DNA of 64,000 bases from Pseudomonas mangiferae. Its GTDB lineage: Bacteria > Pseudomonadota > Gammaproteobacteria > Pseudomonadales > Pseudomonadaceae. Shown in pieces: positions 57,926 to 64,000 of this stretch. Numbering within the stretch: position 1 is the stretch's first letter; every line of letters begins with the position of its first letter. The translations under genes were made by a program, and so were the position numbers. The stretch covers positions 124,001 to 188,000 of the forward strand of contig NZ_VJOY01000002.1 of the NCBI RefSeq assembly GCF_007109405.1, written 5' to 3'. Below the pieces are notes generated by a model. The model saw only the letters and a list, made by a program, of their open reading frames with translations, searched no databases and was not told the origin of the DNA.

Positions 57926-59269
57926 TCAGGACGACAGGGCGCGTTTCGCCGCGGGCGCCGCAGGGGCCGGCGTCGTGCGCTGCGGGCGGATCTGGCTGGC
58001 GGCGATCACCCCCAGCAGCACGCAGGCGGCGATGAAGTACCAGCCGTAGGAGTAGTCCTTCATGCCGGCGCCATCCACCACCACCAGGGCCGCGAAGATC
58101 TTCGCGGAGAAGGCCGCCACGGTGTAGCCGGCCCCGTTCACGAAGCCCATGGCCTTGCCATACACCTCGGGGGTGAAGATTTCCGCCGGTACCGCCAGGA
58201 ACGGGCCCCAGGCCATGTTGCCGAAGAACCCCATGCCGCATAGGGCCACCAGCAGCAGGGCGTGGTCGGCGTGTTGCAGGCTGGCCAGCAGGGCGATGAA
58301 GGGCACCAGGCCGATGAAGCAGGTGAGGATCATCACCCGGCGGTTGCCGTGGAACACCTTGTCCGACAGGTACGACGAAGTGAAGCTGCCGACCGCCCCG
58401 GCGATGAAGTAGGCGGCGCTCCACAGGCCCATTTCCTTCAGGCTGAAGCCGAACACGTCGGACAGGTACAGCGGAATCCAGGTGAGGGCGCCGTACAGGG
58501 TGATCTGCATGACGATGTCGACGAACACCACGGCGACGTAGGAGCGGTTGCGGAAGAAGTCCCGGAAGCGCAGGCCCTCGTGGCTGAGGATCTCCCCCTG
58601 GGCGTTGGCGTACTGGCCCTGCCGGAGGGTGCCGGCGGCCAGTTCGTCGCGGTAGGCATATTCCAGGTCGGCCTCGGTGATCTTCGGGTACTGCTCGGGC
58701 CGGTCGAAGACCCAGGTGACGATCATCAGCAGCGGGATCACCCCCAGGGCGCCGGTGATGTAGAACACCAGGCGCCAGCTGTCGGCGTGGGCGGCCAGCT
58801 GGGTGGCCAGGACGCTGGCCCAGGCCGGGGTGAGAATCCACGCCCAGGACAGCAGGGCCTGGGCCCGGGCGCGGCCTTCCTTGTTGAACCAGCGCATCAG
58901 GATGCGCGCCGACGGCACGTACTCGGTGCCCACCATCATGCCGAACAGCGCCATTCGCCAGAGGTATTCCTCGCGGGTCTGAATGTGGCCCATCCACACC
59001 GTCATGATCGACCAGGCGATCACCGAGAAGATCAGGATGCGCTTGGCGCCGAAGCGGTCGGTGAGCAACCCGGACACGTACTGGGACGGCCCGTAGAACA
59101 GCAGCATGAGGAAAGCCCCGGTGCCGATGTCACTGGTGGTCAGGCCGATGTCGTGGACCATGGACGGGGTGAGCACCGAGCTTTTCACCCGGTCGAGGTA
59201 CTGGATGCTGTAGGCGGCGAACAGCACGAGGGCGATCCACCAGCGGTAGGGCATGAGCGCTTTCATCAT
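57926..59269 (-). CDS. MFS transporter, anion:cation symporter (ACS) type
   Basis: 447 residues, twelve predicted membrane helices in two halves with a long central loop (about 185-235). The opening YRWWIALVLFAAYSIQYLDRVKSSVL and the TDRFGAKRIL loop are typical of the ACS family, which carries hexuronates, galactonate, glucarate, phthalate or related organic anions. YLSDKVFHGNRRVM is the second loop repeat. GGAG lies before the ATG; a second ATG follows immediately. The GntR gene lies upstream on the same strand, and a candidate operator (59315-59326) stands 46 bases before the start. Confidence 0.9.
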   Translation of the reverse strand: MMKALMPYRWWIALVLFAAYSIQYLDRVKSSVLTPSMVHDIGLTTSDIGTGAFLMLLFYGPSQYVSGLLTDRFGAKRILIFSVIAWSIMTVWMGHIQTREEYLWRMALFGMMVGTEYVPSARILMRWFNKEGRARAQALLSWAWILTPAWASVLATQLAAHADSWRLVFYITGALGVIPLLMIVTWVFDRPEQYPKITEADLEYAYRDELAAGTLRQGQYANAQGEILSHEGLRFRDFFRNRSYVAVVFVDIVMQITLYGALTWIPLYLSDVFGFSLKEMGLWSAAYFIAGAVGSFTSSYLSDKVFHGNRRVMILTCFIGLVPFIALLASLQHADHALLLVALCGMGFFGNMAWGPFLAVPAEIFTPEVYGKAMGFVNGAGYTVAAFSAKIFAALVVVDGAGMKDYSYGWYFIAACVLLGVIAASQIRPQRTTPAPAAPAAKRALSS

Positions 59270-59314
59270 CGGTCTCCGTCATTGTTCTTGTAATGGGCCG
59301 GCATGGGTATGCGG

Positions 59315-59326
59315 CTGACATATCAG
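59315..59326. promoter_or_regulatory. Candidate GntR operator in front of the MFS gene
   Basis: CTGACATATCAG: arms CTGA/TCAG with a CATA centre. The same 12-mer with one change (CTGACATATTAG) occurs at 63203-63214, upstream of the FAD oxidoreductase gene. Nearest regulator gene is the FadR-type GntR at 59394-60068. Confidence 0.6.
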
Positions 59327-59393
59327 TCGAAGCGACACAGGTCGGCCGTGCGCGGGGGCTCGCACGGTCAGCGTTCGGGTCGGTCGGCCGCGC

Positions 59394-60068
59394 TCAGTCC
59401 AGGGTGGCGCGGGTGAAGGTTTCCACGTTGTCCAGCAGCCGGTCGAGGTCTTCCATGGCCGCCTCCGGTTGGTTGGCGGCGATGTGCCGGGCAATGCAGG
59501 CGTGCAACTGCGCCGCTTCCGGCAAGTTGGCCGCCTGCTTGTAGTGGGCGAACCAGAAGCGACGCGAGAGGCCCTGCATGAGCTTCATCACCGCGGTCGC
59601 GTACTCGTTGCGCCCGGCCTGCAGGAGCAGGCGGTTGAAGGTGCGGTCGAGCACCAGGAAGGCCTCGCCGTCGTTGGTCTCGCCCACTGCGTCCAGGCGC
59701 TGGGCGAGGGCGGCGAAGGCGTCCCGCTCCGGCTCTTCCGCCCGTCGCGCCGCCGAACCCACCAGGTAGCGCTCCACTTCCCGGCGTACCTCCAGCAGCC
59801 GCAGCTGCTTGCGCACGTCCATGCCGGAGACCACGATCCCGCGCTTGGGCATGATCACCACCAGGCCTTCCCGGGCCAGTTGCTGCAGGGCCTCGCGCAC
59901 CGGGGTGCGGCCCAGGCCCAGCAGGGTCGCCAGCATGTTCTCCGACACCACCTGCCCGGGCGCCAGCTGCAGGGTGACGATGCGCTCTTCGATCTGCGCA
60001 TAGGCCTGGTCCACCAGGCTTTCCTCGGCTGGCTGCGGGAGGCGGGTAGGGGTGTCGAGCGTGACCAT
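59394..60068 (-). CDS. GntR-family regulator, FadR/FCD subtype
   Basis: 224 residues. N-terminal winged helix-turn-helix (DQAYAQIEERIVTLQLAPGQ, SENMLATLLGLGRTPVREALQQLAREGLV, about 18-75) and a helical FCD effector domain (LEVRREVERYLVGSAARRA to the end) that usually binds an organic acid at a metal site. DRTFNRLLLQAGRN and the His residues in HACIARHIAAN are probable metal ligands. It begins 6 bases after the IlvD-type gene, so it is in the same operon, and probably controls it through the two CTGACATAT sites. Confidence 0.9.
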   Translation of the reverse strand: MVTLDTPTRLPQPAEESLVDQAYAQIEERIVTLQLAPGQVVSENMLATLLGLGRTPVREALQQLAREGLVVIMPKRGIVVSGMDVRKQLRLLEVRREVERYLVGSAARRAEEPERDAFAALAQRLDAVGETNDGEAFLVLDRTFNRLLLQAGRNEYATAVMKLMQGLSRRFWFAHYKQAANLPEAAQLHACIARHIAANQPEAAMEDLDRLLDNVETFTRATLD

Positions 60069-60074
60069 CGGGTG

Positions 60075-61766
60075 TCATCCGTCCTGATTGAATGCGCGCG
60101 CGCCGAGCACGGCGCCTTTGGACAAGGGTTGCACGAGTCGCTGGTACATCGCCAGCCAGCCTTTCTCGGTGGTGGCCGGGCGCGGCGGCAGGGCGTCCAG
60201 GCGCGCCTGCAGCTCGCCGTCCGGCAGGTCCAGGGCGATCTGCCGGCGGCTCAGGTCGATGACGATGCGGTCGCCGTCGCGCACCGCCGCCAGGGGGCCG
60301 CCCTCGGCGGCCTCGGGCATGACCTGGCCGATGGTGATGCCGCTGTTGAGCCCGGACAGCTCGCCATCGGTGACCACCGCCACCTCGCTGCCGAAGCCGG
60401 CGCCCACCAGAGCCGCCATGAAGCTCGCCGCGAACACCGTGCCGGGGCCGCCCTTCGGCCCGAGCATGCGCAGCACCACCACGTCGCCGTTGCGGATGCC
60501 GCCATTCTCCAGGCCGGCGATGGCCAGGTTCTCGTCCTCGAAGACTACCGCGCGGCCGCTGAACTGGCGCACGTGGGCGGGTACCGCGGAGAGCTTGACC
60601 ACCGCGCCGTCGGGCGCCAGGTTGCCGCGGATGACGATCAGGCCCGGCTCGTCCCGCAACGGCGCGGCGACGGGGGCGATGACGGCCGGGTCCGGCATGG
60701 GGCGCGCCGCGAGGTTGTCCCCCAGGGAGTGGCCGGTGACCGTCAGCACCTGGGCGTCCAGTTCCGGCAGCAGTTGCTTCATGGCCCCGGCGCAGCCGCC
60801 GGCGGCGGCGAAGTCCTCGATCCGGTCGGGGCCGTTGGGGCGCACCTGGGTGATCTGCCCCAGGCGTTCGGCGGCTGCCTCGAACTCGCCGATGATGTCC
60901 ACCGGGCACTCGCTTTCCTGGGCGATGGCGGTGAGGTGGCGAACCACGTTGACCGATGCGCCGATGGCCACCGCGGTGCGCACGGCGTTGCGGAACGCCG
61001 CGGCGGTCATGATCTGTCGCGGCCGCAGGTCGGTTTCCACCAGCCGCACGATGGCCCGCCCGGCGTCCTCGGCCAGGGCATACAGCGCGTCGCTGCCGGC
61101 GCGGATCGGGGCGTTGCCGGTGAGGCTCATGCCCAGGGCCTCGGCCATGCAGTGCATGGAGTTGGCGGTGGCCATGCCGGCGCAGACCCCCGGTCCCTTG
61201 ATGGCGTGGCGGGTCATCTCGGTCAGGTCGGTGAGGGCGATGCGCTCGGCCTTGAGGGCGCCCACCGCCTTGTAGACCTCCTCGATGTCCACGTCGCGGC
61301 CGCCGCAACTGGAGCCCAACTGGTAGCCGCAGGTGAGTACCAGGCTCGGTACGTTCAGGCGGCCGGCGGCCATCAGCTGCGCCGGAGTGGTCTTGTCGCA
61401 CGAGGCCAGCAGGATCATGCCGTCCAGCTCTGCGCCTTCCACCTGGACTTCCACGTCGTTCACCAGCAGGTCACGGGTGGGCATCAGGTAGCGGCCCTGC
61501 TTGCCGGCGCTGGTGACGAAGTCCGACGGGGCGACGGTACGCACCTCGAAGGGCAGCGCGCCGGCGGCGCGGATCGCCTGCTGCACCCGCTGGGAGACCT
61601 GGTCCAGGTGCTGGTAGCACACCGACAGCTGGCTGGAGGAATTGACCACGGCGATCTTCGGCTTCTCGAAGTCTTCCTCGGGGATGCCCATGGCGATCCA
61701 TTGCGAGCGGCGGACCGCCCAGCGCGTGGTTCCGGGGGTGAAGTTGCTGCGCAGTTTGCGTGTCAT
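60075..61766 (-). CDS. IlvD/Edd family dehydratase
   Basis: 563 residues. Fe-S cysteines C50, C123 (SCDKTTPAQLMAAG, with the following Asp-Lys as Mg site) and C195 (GVCAGMATANSM) follow the IlvD/sugar-acid dehydratase pattern. DGELSGLNSGITIGQVMPEAAEGGPLA near the C-terminus is the family signature. It dehydrates a 2,3-dihydroxy acid to a 2-keto acid. Beside an ACS-type transporter and a FadR-type regulator it is more likely to act on a sugar acid or other dihydroxy acid in catabolism than in branched-chain amino acid synthesis. AAGGAAAA precedes the ATG at 61764-61766; upstream frame continuation is a shadow. Confidence 0.88.
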   Translation of the reverse strand: MTRKLRSNFTPGTTRWAVRRSQWIAMGIPEEDFEKPKIAVVNSSSQLSVCYQHLDQVSQRVQQAIRAAGALPFEVRTVAPSDFVTSAGKQGRYLMPTRDLLVNDVEVQVEGAELDGMILLASCDKTTPAQLMAAGRLNVPSLVLTCGYQLGSSCGGRDVDIEEVYKAVGALKAERIALTDLTEMTRHAIKGPGVCAGMATANSMHCMAEALGMSLTGNAPIRAGSDALYALAEDAGRAIVRLVETDLRPRQIMTAAAFRNAVRTAVAIGASVNVVRHLTAIAQESECPVDIIGEFEAAAERLGQITQVRPNGPDRIEDFAAAGGCAGAMKQLLPELDAQVLTVTGHSLGDNLAARPMPDPAVIAPVAAPLRDEPGLIVIRGNLAPDGAVVKLSAVPAHVRQFSGRAVVFEDENLAIAGLENGGIRNGDVVVLRMLGPKGGPGTVFAASFMAALVGAGFGSEVAVVTDGELSGLNSGITIGQVMPEAAEGGPLAAVRDGDRIVIDLSRRQIALDLPDGELQARLDALPPRPATTEKGWLAMYQRLVQPLSKGAVLGARAFNQDG

Positions 61767-61788
61767 CGGGTTTTCCTTATCGGGCGAC

Positions 61789-63132
61789 TCAGTCGAGCCG
61801 GGCGCCATCACGGTTGAGCAGGGTGCGGATCTCGCGGCCGTCGAGGGCGCCGCAGGCCAGGCCCTCGCGCGCCACCAGGGCGGCGGCATGGCCCAGGGCA
61901 TGGCCGTAGGAGAAGCACTGGGCGGTGACCCGGGCCGAGGCGACCGCCTCGTGCTCGGCCGACAGACAGCGGCCGGCGGCCAGCAGGCCGTCGCCGCGCT
62001 CGGGGACGAAGCAGCCCAGGGGGATTTCGTAGACGTCGTTGAGCAGCCACTCCACCTTCGGCCGCTCGCCGCTGTGCAGCTCGATGGGCCAGGGCGAGCG
62101 GGCAATGCCATCGGCGAACTTGTCGCCGGCGAGGACCGCCGCGTTGCTCAGGGTGGCGCGGCCGACGATCTGCCGGGTCTGGCGCACCCCCACCTGGGGT
62201 GCGGTGTCGTCCACCCAGCTGGCCTCGCAACCGGCGATGTAGGCCTTGAAGAAGCGCGCGTACTCGCGCACCTGCAGGCGGCCCTCGATCTCGGCGTCGG
62301 TGAAATCCTGGTGGAACAGCGGGTTCAGCTCGCGCCCGTCGGCGCCGGTGACCCGGGTGCAGTTGCACAGCAGCTCGCCGGGACGGGGCGTGGGGAACAG
62401 CCAGATCTTGCTGCGTGGCAGGCGGTAGCCCCGGCCGTTGGCCTCGCCGATCATCTCCGAGACGGCGGGCGGCATGATGGTGTCGGCGCCGTACTGGCGG
62501 GCGAAGCGCGCGAGATCGACGCCGGCGAGCCGGAAGATCATGGTGGGGTTTTGCACCCGGCCGTGGTCGCCGATGGTCTCCGGCAGGCCGGCCATGGCGA
62601 CCAGGTCGGCGTCGCCGCTGGCGTCCACGGTCACCGGGGCCATGACCCGCAGCTTGCCCTGCTTGGTGTACAGCTGGGCGCCCAGGGTGCGCTCGCCCTC
62701 GCGGATCACGTCGGTCACCACCGCGTGGTAGACGATGCGCACGCCGGCCTCCCGCAGCAGCGCGTCGGCCACCTCGCGCCAGACCAGCGGATCGTGCACC
62801 CGGGTGTAGGTCTTGCCGTAGCGCAGCGGTTCGGTCAGGCCGTGGCGCCGCTCCATCGCCTCGACGAAGGTGTCGACGAACCCGTGCACCACCTGCACCG
62901 GCGGGGCAGCGCCCTCGGCGGCTTCGTAGAGCCCGCAGATCGTGCCGGACAGACCGGCCACCGCGCCGCCCCCACAGAAGCCGTACTTTTCCACCAGCAC
63001 CACGGAGCAGCCGTTGCGGGCGGCGGTGTTGGCGGTGGCGATCCCGGCGGCACCGCCGCCGACCACTAGCACGTCGGTTTCCAGTACCTCGACCGGACGG
63101 GCATCGCCGATCCGGGCCGTGAGCGTATTCAT
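61789..63132 (-). CDS. FAD-dependent oxidoreductase (FAD_oxidored family)
   Basis: 447 residues from the ATG at 63130-63132. VLVVGGGAAGIATANTAARNGCSVVLVEKYGFCGGGAVAGLSGTICG is the FAD Rossmann motif of the PF12831 family, whose members oxidise hydroxyl or methylene groups of small organic acids. VDASGDADLVAMAGLP and VGVRQTRQIVGRATLS are further family blocks; the C-terminus LLAAGRCLSAEHEAVASARV closes the FAD site. No signal peptide, so cytosolic. It leads the operon with the IlvD-type and GntR genes; a candidate operator stands 71 bases before its start. A Met 21 codons upstream is in frame but less likely. Confidence 0.82.
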   Translation of the reverse strand: MNTLTARIGDARPVEVLETDVLVVGGGAAGIATANTAARNGCSVVLVEKYGFCGGGAVAGLSGTICGLYEAAEGAAPPVQVVHGFVDTFVEAMERRHGLTEPLRYGKTYTRVHDPLVWREVADALLREAGVRIVYHAVVTDVIREGERTLGAQLYTKQGKLRVMAPVTVDASGDADLVAMAGLPETIGDHGRVQNPTMIFRLAGVDLARFARQYGADTIMPPAVSEMIGEANGRGYRLPRSKIWLFPTPRPGELLCNCTRVTGADGRELNPLFHQDFTDAEIEGRLQVREYARFFKAYIAGCEASWVDDTAPQVGVRQTRQIVGRATLSNAAVLAGDKFADGIARSPWPIELHSGERPKVEWLLNDVYEIPLGCFVPERGDGLLAAGRCLSAEHEAVASARVTAQCFSYGHALGHAAALVAREGLACGALDGREIRTLLNRDGARLD

Positions 63133-63202
63133 GGGCAGGTCCGCCTTGCTTGTTGTTATGGGCATTACCTTGGGACAGACTTCGTATGTTGTCAATATTC
63201 AA

Positions 63203-63214
63203 CTGACATATTAG
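63203..63214. promoter_or_regulatory. Candidate GntR operator in front of the FAD oxidoreductase operon
   Basis: CTGACATATTAG, 11 of 12 identical to the site at 59315-59326. It sits in an AT-rich stretch (63180-63215) that is likely to contain the operon promoter; TATGT and ACATA flank the region as an inverted pair. Confidence 0.6.
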
Positions 63215-63267
63215 ATGAGGAGGAAGGCGAGAATCAGTCAGGCGCGAGGCAGGGGCGGCAAGAAAGA

Positions 63268-63290
63268 ACGCCCGCGGCAGGGCCGCGGGC
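63268..63290 (-). terminator. Terminator of the cytochrome gene
   Basis: CGCCCGCGGC (63268-63277) and GCCGCGGGCG (63281-63290) form a perfect 10-bp stem with a 3-base loop. On the minus strand it is followed by TTCTTTCTT, so it ends the haem-protein transcript. Confidence 0.88.
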
Positions 63291-63305
63291 GGGAGGGGGG
63301 TGCGG

Positions 63306-64000
63306 TCAGAGGACCTTGAGGTATTCCAGCAGGGCGGATTTCTCGGCGTTTTTCAGGGACGTGCCGAATTCGTGGCCACAGCGGCTGTTGCCGGAGTTGC
63401 GGGCACTGCAGTCGGTGGTTTGCTGGATAAAGTCGAAGCGCTCCTGCTGGGCGGCGAGGCCCACGGCCTGGATGTCGTAGGTCGGCCCGACGGCGAAGGA
63501 CGCCGCCCGCTGTGAGGCCGGCTTGAGCAGGTCGGCGAGGCTCGCCACCGAGCCGTTGTGCAGGTAGGGCGCGGTGGCCCAGATGCCTTGCAGCACCCGC
63601 GACTCGTAGGGGAACTGGGTGTCCGTGGCGAGCACCTCGTAGCGGTAGGCATCCCGCAGGGGCGGGGTGCGGGCCGTGGTGATCTGGGCGAAGGCCTTCT
63701 GGCCCTGGGACGACGGCTTGAAAGCGTGCTGCACGATGGAGCCCAGCACCGCGGTGCCCAGCACGTTGAACGCCAGGTCACGCTGCTTCAACGGGCCCTT
63801 GATCAGGGGGATGCGTGCGCCGGCCAGCACGCCGGTGTCTACCTCCCGCTGCAGCACGCTGTATTCCAGGCTGTCGGTGCCCACGTCCACCATCTTCGTG
63901 GCCCAGGTCTGTTCGTCCTCGGCGAGGCCGCGGAACTCGCCTTTACGGATGCCATGGCACTCGACGCAGCCGCCCTGGTCGGTGCTGCGGTTGTAGATGG
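63306..64000 (-). CDS. c-type cytochrome, di-haem peroxidase-like (partial)
   Basis: The C-terminal 231 residues or so; the gene starts beyond the window. A CVECH haem-binding motif is encoded at about 63955-63970 on the minus strand. ATAPYLHNGSVASLADLLKP is the conserved segment of di-haem cytochrome c peroxidase/MauG-like and RoxA-type proteins after the second haem. Two further Cys (DCSAR and RCGHEF) are near the C-terminus and may form a disulfide. Expected to be periplasmic. It is not clearly linked to the neighbouring FAD operon, from which a terminator separates it. Confidence 0.8.
   Translation of the reverse strand, partial: IYNRSTDQGGCVECHGIRKGEFRGLAEDEQTWATKMVDVGTDSLEYSVLQREVDTGVLAGARIPLIKGPLKQRDLAFNVLGTAVLGSIVQHAFKPSSQGQKAFAQITTARTPPLRDAYRYEVLATDTQFPYESRVLQGIWATAPYLHNGSVASLADLLKPASQRAASFAVGPTYDIQAVGLAAQQERFDFIQQTTDCSARNSGNSRCGHEFGTSLKNAEKSALLEYLKVL

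Noticed and set aside
60075-61766. Calling the dehydratase ilvD
   Set aside because: Fe-S motif variants and catabolic neighbours (transporter, FadR-type regulator) argue against the housekeeping branched-chain enzyme.

Overview
The window looks like chromosomal DNA of a high-GC Pseudomonas. Up to about 30.6 kb the gene order follows, from memory, the Pseudomonas aeruginosa PAO1 stretch between pgeF/clpB and ampDE/chemoreceptor: pgeF, clpB, tRNA-Asn/Pro/Lys, ndh, DUF3094, MOSC, DUF1780, yacG, coaE, pilDCB, pilA, nadC, DUF1631, ampDE and a chemoreceptor. The genus call is an inference from synteny and protein character; no search was run. I see no rRNA, CRISPR array, insertion sequence or phage gene.

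Layout. 0-6 kb: end of pgeF, heat-shock clpB with a sigma32-type promoter, a PilZ plus DUF1631 pair on the minus strand, and a tRNA operon with a strong sigma70 promoter and a terminator. 6-12.7 kb: CoA-transferase, type II NADH dehydrogenase, small conserved genes, a secreted nuclease-fold protein, and a tightly overlapping acetyltransferase/periplasmic/membrane trio. 12.7-18 kb: yacG-coaE-pilD-pilC-pilB on the minus strand, diverging from pilA, which has a sigma54 promoter. 18-23.5 kb: a visibly AT-rich five-gene island (two GT-C type membrane glycosyltransferases, one of them with a TPR-like tail; a GtrB-type transferase; a methyltransferase; a GtrA flippase) between pilA and nadC. It is probably a horizontally acquired pilin or surface-glycan modification locus. 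23.5-30.6 kb: nadC, a second DUF1631 gene, ampDE and a chemoreceptor. 30.6-37.5 kb: the fructose PTS (fruR against fruBKA) with a Cra/FruR palindrome inside the promoter spacer. 37.5-44.4 kb: TatD nuclease, AsmA-like protein, an exported nuclease behind a good Pho box, and prfC. 44.6-48.1 kb: a four-gene OpuC/YehZYXW-type compatible-solute ABC transporter. 48.2-49.3 kb: a ZapE ATPase.

49.4-57.9 kb is the most unusual part: eight co-directional, mostly overlapping or closely spaced genes for a TauE/SafE membrane protein, an HpaB/PvcC-type flavin hydroxylase, a Rieske oxygenase, a diaminobutyrate-type aminotransferase, a PvdA/IucD-type N-hydroxylase, a DAO-type oxidase, a PaiB-like FMN split-barrel protein and a proline-1 tautomerase. 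I do not recognise this combination. It lacks siderophore assembly enzymes, a decarboxylase and a TonB receptor, so it may make or break down a small N-oxygenated amine or amino acid. Facing it on the minus strand (57.9-63.1 kb) is a FAD oxidoreductase/IlvD-Edd dehydratase/GntR regulator/MFS transporter group. A 12-bp motif occurs, with one difference, in front of both its first gene and the transporter gene; it is a candidate operator. The window ends inside a c-type haem protein gene.
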